A stretch of DNA of 52,610 nucleotides from Novosphingobium guangzhouense (GCF_002896965.1 NZ_LYMM01000043.1:1-52610), one strand, 5' to 3'; shown: positions 7,884 to 17,284, counted from the first letter of the stretch. The notes: generated from the letters alone by a model not told the origin. Numbers and translations: made by a program.

Positions 7884-8089
7884 TGGCCTGCCGGATTTGC
7901 ACCACGAACGACCACGAGGCGCTGACCCACGAGCTTGCGCAGGAGATGTGGGCGTCGTGCATCGACAGCGACCCCGGCAGCGAATGGGAGCCGTGGGAAC
8001 TGGCCGGGCCTTATTGGCAGCGGATGTTCCGGCAATATGCCGCCGCGTTCCTGAAGGTCGCGCATCGCGACCCCGCGCACGATGGCTAA
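7883..8089 (+). CDS. Small conserved hypothetical protein
   Basis: 68 residues starting with MACRICTTNDHEALTHELA. It has a CxxC near the N-terminus, and a well-formed body rich in tryptophan and aromatic residues (WEPWELAGPYWQRMFRQYAAAFLKV). The start codon overlaps the stop of the previous frame. Function unknown. It is followed in the same frame, right after its TAA, by the coding sequence described in the next entry. Confidence 0.5.
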   Translation: MACRICTTNDHEALTHELAQEMWASCIDSDPGSEWEPWELAGPYWQRMFRQYAAAFLKVAHRDPAHDG

Positions 8090-8383
8090 GGCGTCCATTC
8101 CGCCGCCCTCGCCCTCTCGCATGAACGACTCGCGATTGACATCCTCGACGCCGCGGCCCTAGAGGCGGACAAGGCACCGATTTCGCCGCGACCCGAAGTG
8201 CGCCTGGCGCTGGCGTGGCTGGCAATCAATGGCGTCGTCGAAGGGTCGCGGGTCGAGTGGTTCTGGACCTTCCTGACGAAACCGCCGGGTAACCACGGCA
8301 TGGACCCGTACTGCAGGACCCGCGACTTTCAGATCCACCTCAATCGGTGGAAGCTTGTGGCTGGCGGGAATGCTCGACGGTGA
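8082..8383 (+). pseudogene. Small hypothetical gene with an early frameshift
   Basis: The plus frame reads HERLAIDILDAAALEA, LALAWLAINGVVEG and GNHGMDPYCRTRDFQIHLNRW, clearly protein-like to a stop at 8383, but this frame has no start codon between the preceding TAA (8087-8089) and 8198. An ATG at 8082 opens the correct N-terminus (MAKAS...) in a different frame. A one-base indel in the CCGCCGCCCTCGCCCTC run near 8100-8120 would join them. The intact product would be about 100 residues, function unknown. If ATG 8198 or a non-standard start is used, a shorter protein is possible. Confidence 0.5.
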
Positions 8384-8416
8384 TAGATTTTCGCGGCCGG
8401 ACATGGAGATCAATGG

Positions 8417-8683
8417 ATGGTCCTGCTCGCGCACGCGGCGCGAGTGCTGGCTTACGAACGAACCGCTGAGGAGCGCGACGATCTCGCGCCGATGGCGCAA
8501 GAGTATCTGAAGCGCGATGTCCGCGCCGTGCTCACCGCCCTGCTCGATGCGACGCCCGACGTCGGCATCCCCGGCGAAAAGCTGCTCGGCGACGAACGCG
8601 GTCATTGTGTTGATCGCGCCGACATGACCGCAGCTTGGGGCGCCATGATCGATGTAATTCTGGACAAGGGTATCAGCGGCTGA
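8417..8683 (+). CDS. Conserved hypothetical helical protein
   Basis: 88 residues, mostly alpha-helical by composition (AHAARVLAYERTAEERDDL, AVLTALLDATPDVG). The ATG follows a GGAGATCAATGG stretch usable as a binding site. No membrane segment or catalytic motif is visible. It is the last of a plus-strand run of small genes from 7689, which may have been one operon. Confidence 0.55.
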   Translation: MVLLAHAARVLAYERTAEERDDLAPMAQEYLKRDVRAVLTALLDATPDVGIPGEKLLGDERGHCVDRADMTAAWGAMIDVILDKGISG

Positions 8684-8795
8684 TTTCGTCTTTAAATTGT
8701 CGCAGCGCTGACGCATGATCCAGTTGCGACCCGAAGCGTTATGTCCTTGCAATCAACTGGCCCGGCCTGCCCCCGCAGTGCGGGGCCATCTTGCT

Positions 8796-8945
8796 TTATC
8801 GGGTAGCGGCAAAGAGGATGCCGCCGAGTATGGCCCAGAGCGCAATGTCGAGACCAACTATCCAATAAAACCTGCCAGAGCGGCGGCCCTGCTTTGCAGC
8901 GTAGTACTCAATTTTGGACGCGTGAGGCAGTCTGTGCTCCCCGGA
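8796..8945 (-). CDS. Possible small membrane protein
   Basis: The minus frame ends with SKIEYYAAKQGRRSGRFYWI followed by a hydrophobic helix VGLDIALWAILGGILFAA, a plausible single-pass protein of 40-50 residues. No ATG, GTG or TTG with a ribosome binding site is in the right place; the stated end is only where good composition begins. It may be a truncated gene. Low certainty. Confidence 0.3.
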   Translation of the reverse strand, partial: SGEHRLPHASKIEYYAAKQGRRSGRFYWIVGLDIALWAILGGILFAATR

Positions 8946-9083
8946 TAGGACAAGCAGGTAACCAGCGGGCGGCAATTTCCGTTGTTCCGAGAAAGGTTCA
9001 GTGCCTGGCTTTTGCAACCGATGCGGCGGCAATCCCGGAATGTTGACAACGGGTCTCAGCTTTCGCGGCGCGAAGGGAGATGC

Positions 9084-9302
9084 GTGAAAACATGGCCCTG
9101 GGTGACCCGTCAGACACTTGCAGCGGAGGTAGCTACAGGCGGGCTTGTGCCTCGTCTTTCCGTCGGATGGGACTATGTCGCCGATCCCGCCGAGAAGTGG
9201 CACCCTTGGTGGATCGCATCGCGCCTCTTGCTCCGAGCATTGCAAAAAGCGGATTTACTAGTTTGCGCGGAGAGGCGGTTTGGAACCGCGCGCGGGCGCT
9301 GA
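9084..9302 (+). CDS. Possible small hypothetical protein
   Basis: 72 residues from a GTG with AGGGAGA a few bases upstream. It opens with KTWPWVTRQTLAAEVA, similar to the N-termini of short coiled-coil proteins I have seen beginning MKxWPWxTR, then continues RLSVGWDYVADPAEKWHPWW. The C-terminal part is less convincing. A competing minus-strand frame is weaker. Function unknown. Confidence 0.35.
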   Translation: MKTWPWVTRQTLAAEVATGGLVPRLSVGWDYVADPAEKWHPWWIASRLLLRALQKADLLVCAERRFGTARGR

Positions 9303-9433
9303 AACTGCGGGGAACACACGCTTTATGATTAAGCAGGCGGAGTGAGCTGTCGCATGGAAAGGTCGGCACCGGGCTCAGGCTGGCCCCAGATCGTGCCATC
9401 GTTGCCCACATAAGGCAGCGGGGATTGCCAGCC

Positions 9434-9727
9434 TCACGGCAAGGGATCCAGCTGCGACAGGATGGAGCCGCGCACAGCGACCAAGCCGTCAGCGGCCTGG
9501 TCCCGATAGTTCGTCCAGTCTTCGCCGGGCGGAGTGATACTGATCGCCAGTTCGCGGACCAGCGGCTCGTTATGATCGAACGCCACCCGCATCACCGCCT
9601 CGATCACCCGCGCCATCTTGAAACCGCTTTCGACCTGCACAAACGTGCCGTGCTGGTCGACCTGTTCACCGGTAAGGTAGCGAAGCTGATCAACGGCCGC
9701 ATCGACAAGCTTTTGGCGGTATTCCAA
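9434..9727 (-). CDS. Conserved hypothetical protein
   Basis: 97 residues from a TTG start with AAAGGA 9 bases upstream. Composition is good throughout: EYRQKLVDAAVDQLRYLTG, FKMARVIEAVMRVAFDHNEP, SITPPGEDWTNYRDQAADGL. No domain is recognised and there are no membrane segments. It stands alone on the minus strand, with non-coding DNA on both sides. Confidence 0.5.
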   Translation of the reverse strand: MEYRQKLVDAAVDQLRYLTGEQVDQHGTFVQVESGFKMARVIEAVMRVAFDHNEPLVRELAISITPPGEDWTNYRDQAADGLVAVRGSILSQLDPLP

Positions 9728-10507
9728 CGGTCGGTCCTTTCAGCAGATGACAATAGAGCTGGATAAGAGGGAACGAACGGCTAGGCGTGGCAACTGCAGA
9801 TTCCGGGCGACGAATAGTGCAAAGAGTTCCGGGACAACTCAAGCCCAGGCTGGCCGCCTGCGATGGCGCTTCACAGCAGCGCTTGTCGGCGCCGGACAGG
9901 TCGAAGCCCTCGTCGCGCGCCATTTACCGCGCCGTCCCCCGCAGGGCGATACCTTTATGGGAGTGCGATGTTCCTTCCAGTCCCGCGAAATTCCTGCAGC
10001 TCCGGAAAAGCACGGCTCGGGCAACGAGACCCTTTTCTATAGCTCGCTCGGGAGGATCGGGCTCGGTCGATCGCACAGAGACCGAGCTGCGCTGATCGCC
10101 CGGCTGGGAGTTGCGGGACTGGTGGTTATCGAACGGATCGATCAATATCGTGCTGTCAGGCTGACGCGTTCGGCAACGAGGTCGCGCAAGCGCGGACACC
10201 GGTGGACTGGATGGCGTGAGCGAACGTGGATTGAACGGCTGTGATACGTAATGACCGCCGGGCACATCTACGGTGCGTGTGATCCTGGAGGTTGTGGGTC
10301 AGGCCGTCGATGACAACACATCAGCGAGCAGGCATGGCTTGGATCCGCGCGTTCTGCCCAGCGCTTTACATGGAAGAAGAAGCAAGTTGGCCGCGAGTTC
10401 TCAGCACCCCGTCGCTTGACCCGGTGCTCCCACCATTCTTGTTTTGTAAATGATGGCGAGTTATATCGGGGAAACGAACGCGGCCGGTGTCGCGTTATGG
10501 GAAAGTG
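9728..10507. other. 780 bp without a supported gene
   Basis: Open frames on both strands are arginine- and serine-rich shadows with no ribosome binding site. No hairpin or repeat stands out. The right end must hold the promoter of the toxin-antitoxin-like pair that begins at 10508. Confidence 0.4.
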
Positions 10508-10771
10508 ATGAGCGACGTAGAGACCCTGGTGCTGACGACCGTGAACGCCCCTTACGGGGTGGACCTGTCCGCGCATCAACTCGCCGCCCTTATTGCCGAC
10601 CCCGGCAGTGCTCACGAATTCAACGCGTCGGTTTTTGCGTTCTTTTCCGAGGTTTCTCCCGCGCTTCAGCAGCAATTCATAGCCGGCATGGGCGTGGATA
10701 GCGAGCAGGTAAGTGCCGTAGCTAGTCAGTTCGCGCAGCTTTCCGGTTATACGCTTCCTCTGGCTGCCTGA
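10508..10771 (+). CDS. Small protein paired with the AbiEii-like toxin, possible antitoxin
   Basis: 87 residues beginning MSDVETLVLTTVNAPYG and containing LSAHQLAALIADPGSAHEF and FFSEVSPALQQQFIAGMG, an acidic helical protein. It ends 5 bases before the start of the nucleotidyltransferase gene, so the two form an operon. The usual partner of AbiEii toxins, AbiEi, is a larger winged-helix protein; this one is shorter and has no visible helix-turn-helix motif. I infer an antitoxin role only from position and size. Confidence 0.6.
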   Translation: MSDVETLVLTTVNAPYGVDLSAHQLAALIADPGSAHEFNASVFAFFSEVSPALQQQFIAGMGVDSEQVSAVASQFAQLSGYTLPLAA

Positions 10772-10776
10772 ATACA

Positions 10777-11448
10777 ATGGTAGCGCGGCGGCCCAGTGAA
10801 TGGCCGGTCCTGTTCGACATCATGATTGAATTGCTGGACCGGCTGCGTGAAAGCACGGGCATCAGGCCGTCGTGGAGCTTTGGTGGCGGAACTGCGCTTA
10901 TGCTGCAGATCGATCATCGCGAGAGCCATGACATCGACGTGTTCATCGACGATCCACAGCTGCTTGCCTATCTCAACCCGGAAACTCAGGAGTATGCGCT
11001 CTCGCGGCACCCGGACAGTTACGAGACGGATGGCACGCGGGCATTGAAGCTTGCTTTCGAAAGTCTCGGCGAAATCGACTTCATCTGCTGTCACCCCATC
11101 CTCGATCGCTCAGCGAACCGAAAGGACATACGGGGACAGCCCGTGGACCTTGAAACGCCGGCGGAGATCATCGCGAAGAAGGTCTATTTTCGGGGTCGGA
11201 ATTTCCAACCCCGGGACATGTTCGATCTTGCCGCCGTGACGGAAAGCCATGGCATGGATTACGTTGCCGCAGCGCTTAGGGAATGCGGCGCGGATCGCTG
11301 CGAGATCGCGCTCGCGACAATAAGGCAAGTCAACCCGAAAGCGGTCGAGGCGATCACGAGCCAACTGATGTACCGTGAGCACAATCGGCACCTCATCGCC
11401 CTCGCTCACTCGATATCCCGATCGGCTCTGGAAGCTGCTCTCGCCTGA
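10777..11448 (+). CDS. AbiEii/AbiGii-family nucleotidyltransferase toxin-like protein
   Basis: 223 residues. The nucleotidyltransferase core is clear: WSFGGGTALMLQIDHRES with the GG-TAL signature, then HDIDVFIDD where the two aspartates are the metal ligands, and later VDLETPAEIIAKKVYFRG with the lysine-lysine helix, and RDMFDLAAV. This is the pattern of the AbiEii group (type IV toxin-antitoxin systems; nucleotide transfer to tRNA is known for some members such as MenT). The gene directly follows the 87-residue protein. The length is somewhat shorter than the typical 250-300. All core residues look intact. Confidence 0.78.
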   Translation: MVARRPSEWPVLFDIMIELLDRLRESTGIRPSWSFGGGTALMLQIDHRESHDIDVFIDDPQLLAYLNPETQEYALSRHPDSYETDGTRALKLAFESLGEIDFICCHPILDRSANRKDIRGQPVDLETPAEIIAKKVYFRGRNFQPRDMFDLAAVTESHGMDYVAAALRECGADRCEIALATIRQVNPKAVEAITSQLMYREHNRHLIALAHSISRSALEAALA

Positions 11449-11665
11449 GCACGAACCTGCCCTATTTTTGCGCCATTGGCGCAGCGCGGGGCCCTACCTG
11501 ACCGCCTCTTCCAGTTGGTATCGTGGCGATCATCGCGCCACAGCGCTGGCCATATCGCGAGCCTCGCCGGACCCGCGCTTTTGTGGCTAGTTTGGCGCTG
11601 CAGCCAGGTGGGAAGCGACACTTCTCCCGTGGTCCGGAGGACCGCAGGAGAAGCTGGTTGCGCTA
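11449..11665. other. Non-coding spacer
   Basis: 217 bp between convergent genes with no protein-like frame. A GCGCCATTGGCGC hairpin follows the toxin gene after a short T run, but it has no T tract on its 3' side, so it is not a clear terminator. Confidence 0.35.
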
Positions 11666-11869
11666 TCAGACGATCACGCGACGGGTGAGATTGGGGATGC
11701 GAACATTGTCGTAGGCACTCAAGACCGACATCTCGAGCGCGTCGCGCTGAGCGCGATACCAGTCGCTGGCCTCGACATTGTAAGTCTCCGTAGCATATGG
11801 TTCGCCGCCGCTCGAGAATTCGACGTCGACGGTGAAGCTGTGCAACTCGGTCTGGGCAGAAATGTGCAT
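11666..11869 (-). CDS. Small conserved hypothetical protein
   Basis: 67 residues from the ATG at 11869, which has AAAGGA 8 bases upstream (an in-frame TTG further up lacks one). The sequence reads FTVDVEFSSGGEPYATETYN and WYRAQRDALEMSVLSAYDN, a small alpha/beta protein. It lies just downstream of the DUF932 gene on the same strand and in my memory such short proteins occur next to DUF932 genes on sphingomonad plasmids. Function unknown. Confidence 0.6.
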   Translation of the reverse strand: MHISAQTELHSFTVDVEFSSGGEPYATETYNVEASDWYRAQRDALEMSVLSAYDNVRIPNLTRRVIV

Positions 11870-12018
11870 GATTTGATCCTTTCGCAACGAAAAGGGCGGC
11901 TCCGACCTGGGTCGAAGCCGCCTCGCGGTGGGTCATTGGGAAGATTGGAAGACCGTCGGTCCGGTGGTGGACACGGGCAATGCGGAGAGCCTTGGCGGAG
12001 CCCTTCCGAAAGGTGACC

Positions 12019-13215
12019 TCAGTTCGCCTTGGCGAAGAGCTTGCGCGCCTTTCCTTCGATTTCGAGCCTTGTGTCCTGATGGGACTTCGCGCGCGCGTGA
12101 GCGGTGATGCCCTGAACGAAGTCGAACAGGCTGGCGGGCGGGTGCCCCTCCTCGGCGATCACCGATTGGATGATCTTTGCCGTGTCGGACTTGGAGAAGC
12201 CGTTTTTGCGCAGGAAATTTTCGCGATCTTCACCAGTGCGTGCGACGATACGGCCTCGTGCTGTCCTGATGCCTTCGACGAAGCTCGATGCCGAACTGTC
12301 GGCAAAGGTCTCGAGAGCGGGTGCGGCTTCATGGGCAAAACGGTTGGCTGCGAACTTGGAATGCCGGATCGAGATCTCCTTGAAATTTTCAACGCCCCAC
12401 AAGTTGCGGTTCATACACACGGCGCGGAGGTAAAAAGTCGCGATTCCCAAAGTCTTGGAGCCGACTTCTGAGTTCCAGCAATAGAAGCCTCTAAAGAAGA
12501 GATCGGGCTCACCATTGGGCAATTTGCCAGCTTCGATGGGATGCGTGTCATCGACCAGGAACAGGAAAACATCCCGATCCGATGCGTAGAGCGTAGTCGT
12601 CTCGCGGGTGACGTCCACATAGGGGTTGTATTGCATGGAACCCCAGTCGAGAACGCCGGGCACCTTCCAGCGTGTATCCGAAACGCCATTGCCAGCGATC
12701 TTCATGACGGCTGCGACCAGCTCGTGATCCCAGATGCGTCCGTAATCAGGTCCGGTAACGGCCCGCAGCTCGGCGCGGCCTTCATGGGTCTTGAGCAATT
12801 TCACTTGTTCGCCCCGGTGGCTGAGCAGGCCATGCTGGAGATTGATCCCGGCAAGAGCTGCCGGAAGATTGCGGAGATAGGAGGCGGGTGCGCCCACCAG
12901 ACTGGAGAGCTGGCCGAACGACCAGTTTGTCGGCGCGATCGGTTCCGCCTCGCCCGGAACGATCAGGCTCAGGTGCTCGGGGTTATCCATGCTCGCCTCG
13001 ATACGCACGTCGCGGCTTTCGACCACGCGAGTGTGAGCGCGTTCGGCGCGGCGGCGCACATTGTCGTAAAGCGCATCGAGCGACAGGAACTTCTCGTCAT
13101 CGGGACGCGAAAACCATTCGGACGAGACCCGCCCGAGGTTGCGACCGCGGGAGATATCGACCTTGTATGCTCCGGAATCTCGAGGCGCATCATTTTGCTG
13201 AGCAAGCGTTGCCAT
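12019..13215 (-). CDS. DUF932 domain protein (phage/plasmid-type)
   Basis: 398 residues. The start at 13215 has GGAG 11 bases upstream; a longer in-frame start has no site. DUF932 proteins have about 320-400 residues and show the series seen here: FGQLSSLVGAPASYLRNLPA, LLKTHEGRAELRAVTGPDYGRIWDHEL, YASDRDVFLFLVDD, then LFFRGFYCWNSEVGSKTLGI and FYLRAVCMNRNLW. The family is common on plasmids, phages and ICEs, and its biochemical role is not established. It sits in a minus-strand block with ParB and primase-like genes, which marks the block as element maintenance. The frame is intact. Confidence 0.85.
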   Translation of the reverse strand: MATLAQQNDAPRDSGAYKVDISRGRNLGRVSSEWFSRPDDEKFLSLDALYDNVRRRAERAHTRVVESRDVRIEASMDNPEHLSLIVPGEAEPIAPTNWSFGQLSSLVGAPASYLRNLPAALAGINLQHGLLSHRGEQVKLLKTHEGRAELRAVTGPDYGRIWDHELVAAVMKIAGNGVSDTRWKVPGVLDWGSMQYNPYVDVTRETTTLYASDRDVFLFLVDDTHPIEAGKLPNGEPDLFFRGFYCWNSEVGSKTLGIATFYLRAVCMNRNLWGVENFKEISIRHSKFAANRFAHEAAPALETFADSSASSFVEGIRTARGRIVARTGEDRENFLRKNGFSKSDTAKIIQSVIAEEGHPPASLFDFVQGITAHARAKSHQDTRLEIEGKARKLFAKAN

Positions 13216-13454
13216 GAGAGGATCTCCTTGATGTGAAGGGCCAATCCGCTTCGGACAGGCCAATTCATCCCCACCCCCTTCCCTCCACCCGCCGTTGGCG
13301 CCGAGAATTCAGTCGAAGGCGGCTTGCCTGCTCAGCCATTCGTGAAGCAGGCGCCCGTCAGGATCATATTGCGAGCCGATGGATGTCGGCATGGGTCACC
13401 CGTCATGATCTCGACGCGCTCTGAGCTGTTGGCGGGCCAGAGCCGTCCCCCAAA

Positions 13455-14015
13455 TCAAATCCGTGTCATCGCCACGATCGCTTCGACCACCTCGTTCGAC
13501 TGGTCCAGCGGCACGAATAGCCGGGTCCTGTACTGAATGACCTCGCTGAAGGCACCGCGCGCCTTCAGCCGCTCGGGATCTTCAAGCCGGTAATTGCGGA
13601 TCTCGAGCCGGCGCGTGCCATTGACCAAAGCCGGCGCCAGGATTGCGCCACCAAGGCCCGGTGTCGCGATGCCCGGTCCTTTTTGAGCGGCCGCGATCAT
13701 TTCAGTGCCGGTAAGTTCGAGCTTGCCATCAAGACCGAACGCCGACCGCAGGCCCGCACGGCATCAACCGGGATCAACCGCCCCAGGATCGACGTGCCCT
13801 CGCCATCATCGATCCGCCAGACACGAACGTCGTTTTTGTGGCAGCCGGTGCCAGACGGGAAGCAGGAGGCCGGTCGCGACACTGACGGTCTCGATTTCGA
13901 CCCTCGCCTCGGTCTCGCTTGCCTCTGCCTCCCAAAGCTTTTGAAATTCATCGCGATCGATATCCTGCCAAAGGCTTGCCCGCATCGCGATCGCCTGCAT
14001 GCGGGTCGCGCCGAT
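13455..14015 (-). pseudogene. C-terminal remnant of a strawberry-notch-type helicase
   Basis: Three reading frames on the minus strand fit together: first RMQAIAMRASLWQDIDRDEF through TVSVATGLLLPVWHRLP; next NDVRVWRIDDGEGTSILGRL through VDAVRAC; then FGLDGKLELTGTEMIAAAQK through AFSEVIQYRTRLFVPLDQS and a stop at 13455. This order of segments matches the C-terminal end of strawberry notch family proteins, large (about 1,400 residue) helicase-like proteins carried by alphaproteobacterial plasmids next to DUF932, ParB and Toprim genes. At least two frameshifts break it, and the helicase core is missing. It is not functional. Confidence 0.6.
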
Positions 14016-14310
14016 GTGGTTTCAGGCTGGTGGGAAGGGACGAGCGCAAACAGAGGGTGGGACATGGGGTCAAACTCCGGGTTGAATCTGGACCATCTCG
14101 GTCCGCCAGCCCTGCTCCCCCTTCCCTCCCAGCCGGGCTGCGGCAAAAGAGGAGGGCCGTGGCACGAGGCCGAGCCAGTCGAAGGAGCGATGCGGGAACG
14201 GCTGGATGAGGCGTTTACCGCCTATGTCAGAGCGAAATAGACAAGTGCGATCGAACGCCAAAAGCCCCGGGGCCGCAGCATCGCCACGCCCCCGGAACTG
14301 TCAGGGGCGA

Positions 14311-16313
14311 TCAGGCAGCCTGGGGCAGCTCGTCCTCAGTCGGATCATGCCCCTCGACGTTCACCGCCGACAGCTCGACTTCTTCGTCAACGATTGGCAC
14401 CGCGGCGTAGCGCATGACATCGGGTACCCAGGCGAGCGCCGCATCCTGGATTCCCGCTTCGACCGGCACGGTGCCTGCGAAGATCTTCTCGGCCGAGGTC
14501 GCGAGATCGTGCTTCTTCGATGCTCCATAACGGCTCGAAAGCTCCTGCCCCCCAATCTCGTCGAGATGGGCAAGGATCGCGGCCTTGCTGCTCAGGCGGT
14601 CGAAATAGTTGTTCGCGGTCGGGCGCCACCAGGCCGCGATGTCGATGTCGAGCTTGATGCCGAGATGATTGACGAAGGTGACCGCCTTGCTGTCCGCGGT
14701 GACCGCATGCAGCGTTCGGGCAACTGCCCAGGCGAGCCACGCCGCGCGCGCCTCGTCGGGAAGCGCGCAGAACGCGTCGTAGCGCTGGCTGGTGTCGCCC
14801 GCTTCGGTCCAGCTGCGATCGAGCGCTTCGTCGATCTTGCCCCATTCCTCGGCGGCCAGCGTACCACTCTGGAAGCCGGTCAGCGGCGACGAGGGCTTGT
14901 CGGCGGTGAGCTCGGTTGCGAGGTCATAAGCGCCCGAATGCCGGGTCGCCTTGTCGACCATCCAAAAGGTACCCAGATCGAGGGCGAAGCGCGGATCGCT
15001 GGCGATATGGACGCGCAGCAACTCGCTCTTCATCTCGGCCAGTTCCTGCGACAAGCGCTGGCTGTAGGCAGGCTTGCCCGAGGCATTGACGACCCCGGTT
15101 TCGACCGCATCGTAGTCCCCGCCTTCCCCGACGTTGTGTTCGTCGGCCGCTTCCTCGACGGGCGCGATGTAGAGTTGGTCGTGCAGGCGTGGCTCTCCGT
15201 CATGACCGATGACGACATAGGCGAGCGCCCCGGCCTTCTGCTCATCGGTCAGAATCGGCGTCTGATTTTCGATGGAGCGATACTCCGCCTCGAGCAGTTC
15301 GACACGGTTCGCCAGGTCGGCCTGGCCCTCTCCATCGGCCTCGTCCCATGCCTCGTTGGCCGCTTCGATTTCAACCCCGAGTTGCTCGAGACGCGCCTGC
15401 TGTTCGGTGGTCAGCTCGGGCGTTTCGCCCTTGAGCGGGCGCAGATCCAGGTCTCGTTATAGGTGACATGAGTCGCGGGGATGATCCGGACCTCAGCCAA
15501 CCCCTCGCGTTCGCGCAGCGTTTCGGCCGCGAGCGCCAGCTTGTCCGCAACAAGACGATTGAGAAGGTGACCATCGATCCAGCGCTCGGTGGTCGAGTCG
15601 GAGAAGAGGTCCAAATCTACCCGGCCGCCTGCCTCGATATACGCGTCGCGTCCGACCAGCAGCGCCTTGGGATCGCTGCCGACATAGGTGTCCTCGGCGA
15701 GCTGGCGTTTGATCTCGTTGACGTTGGTCCGGTAGTAGCCGTCCTTGAGCATCTCGAAGACTTCCGCCTGCCGGGCACGGTCACTGTTGCTGGCATAGGC
15801 TACGGCCACGTTCAGCGTGATCTCGCCGTTGCGCAGTGCCTCGAAGATTGGATCGGCAAGATCGGCGAGACGGAGCCGGCTGCGAACGAAACGTTCGGTG
15901 AGACCGAAGCGCTTGGCCACGTCCTCTGGCGCCTTGCCTTCACTCTCGATGATGTCCTGAAAGGCCCGGCAAGTATCGCCCGGATTCATGGTGAGATTGA
16001 AGAAGTTTTCCTCGAGGCTGGTCTCGATCGCATCCTTGGCATTGCCCAGAACCAGCACCGCCAGCTGATAGTCGGCATCGAACACGCCCTTCTCGATCAG
16101 ACGGTGGACGGCATCCAGGCGGCGGCCGCCCGCAATGATACGGTAGTGCCCCTTCTTGCGCGAAACGGGCACACCGATGAGATTCTGGCGCACGGCCTTT
16201 GCGGCGATATTCGCTTCGAGCTGGGCATCCGCCACCGCATCGCTGACAGTGCGCACGTTGCTCGGCGACTTGGCGAGGTTCGATGCCCGAACAAGGATAG
16301 GAAGTTGGGTCAT
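14311..16313 (-). pseudogene. parB: Large ParB-like partition protein gene with a one-base frameshift
   Basis: The first 290 codons give a ParB N-terminal domain (LAKSPSNVRTV, GHYRIIAGGRRLDAVHRLIEKG, a variant of the box II ENF motif) and a helix-turn-helix (APEDVAKRFGLTERFVRSRL). The frame then runs THVTYNETW and ends in nonsense. The next frame takes over at once with DLRPLKGETPELTTEQQARL and stays open for about 380 codons to 14311 with no start codon for the first 130. Adding one G near 15447 (TGGATC to TGGGATC) gives a single protein of about 667 residues, the usual size for plasmid ParB-like proteins of this group. A homopolymer sequencing error is possible. Confidence 0.8.
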
Positions 16314-16363
16314 GTCGGTAGTCTCCTGGCGGTGACAGCCTGACCGTCAGCTACTTGCCGCCA

Positions 16364-17284
16364 TCACTCCCCCACTCCCTCCCCTCCGAGCCGAAGCACG
16401 TCGTTCCAGTCCTTGAAAAATGCGGGCGGGAACGCCGTCTCGATTGTGCGGCCCGGCCTTTTATGGGATTGCACTGCCCTCATACTGCCTCGCGCACCGG
16501 CCGGATCATTGTCGGGAAACAGCACTAGCCTTGTCACGTTCGAGGGGATCGTGACTTGATGGAGGCGATCGCTACCAAGTGTCGCCCAGACTGGGATACC
16601 GAATAGCATCATGGCTGACAGCGCTGTCTCGACACCTTCGGCGAGCCCGAGCTCCGAGGTGGCCTCGGCCAGAATCACAGCGGCATTTGCCGGCCGCCCC
16701 ATGGTCATGCGAGGAGCCGGTAGGTCGCGTGCGCGCCGTGCGTCTTTCCGATCGAAGAAGGTCCGCTGGATCGCATGGAAGCGCCTGCCGCCGGACGCAT
16801 CGACTTCGCACAAGGCGGCTATCATCGCCGGGCGGTATTCGAGCGTGGAACCAAGCCTGATCGGGGTGCGGGGATGGAAGCGCAGCGCGCGGGGCAAGAT
16901 CGTGATGTGGCGCTGCCGAAGGTAGACCTGCGCGGGGGTTCGGAAAATTTCTGTCGCCTCCTCCCACACTGCCAGGGCGCGCCGGCGGCGCCAAATTTCG
17001 GTGGTCATCCACTCGCGGCGCGTGGTTTGGTATTCGCAACGGGAGAGCGCTTCCCCGGTTAGCGAGCGCACCGCATTCATCACATCGAGCGTGTCGCAGC
17101 CGGCGAAACATTTAAAGAGCAAGGCTCGCTCACCTACCCGGACCGAGAGGCTAGGTCGCCGATCGTCGTGTACAGGGCAACGGCATAGGCCTTTCCCGGG
17201 CCGCCAGGTGCCGCCAAGGCGCGTCACGATTTCGGCGCCCAGGGCTTCGAGGTCGGGATTTCTAAAAGAGCATTGAAAGGACAT
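16364..17284 (-). CDS. CHC2 zinc-finger / Toprim primase-like protein
   Basis: 306 residues from the ATG at 17284, with AGGAGC upstream. The N-terminus holds a CHC2-type zinc finger (CRCPVHDDRRPSLSV, then LFKCFAGCDTLD) as in DnaG-like primases. The C-terminal half is a Toprim domain: LAEGVETALSAMM provides the glutamate and LFPDNDPAG the DxD pair. This two-part architecture without a catalytic polymerase core is typical of the Toprim proteins carried by plasmids and ICEs in alphaproteobacteria, thought to help element replication. It ends 50 bases before parB, with which it is probably co-transcribed. Confidence 0.85.
   Translation of the reverse strand: MSFQCSFRNPDLEALGAEIVTRLGGTWRPGKGLCRCPVHDDRRPSLSVRVGERALLFKCFAGCDTLDVMNAVRSLTGEALSRCEYQTTRREWMTTEIWRRRRALAVWEEATEIFRTPAQVYLRQRHITILPRALRFHPRTPIRLGSTLEYRPAMIAALCEVDASGGRRFHAIQRTFFDRKDARRARDLPAPRMTMGRPANAAVILAEATSELGLAEGVETALSAMMLFGIPVWATLGSDRLHQVTIPSNVTRLVLFPDNDPAGARGSMRAVQSHKRPGRTIETAFPPAFFKDWNDVLRLGGEGVGE

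Noticed and set aside
7173..8225. 350-residue minus-strand open frame
   Set aside because: It is arginine/alanine/histidine-rich and runs antisense to several better frames. Only its last part coincides with a real gene (from 7412).
13683..14240. 185-residue plus-strand frame opposite the helicase remnant
   Set aside because: Composition is that of a shadow, while the minus strand holds recognisable, though frameshifted, domain segments.
15468..16343. 291-residue plus-strand frame opposite parB
   Set aside because: It mirrors the ParB coding strand and shows no recognisable domain.
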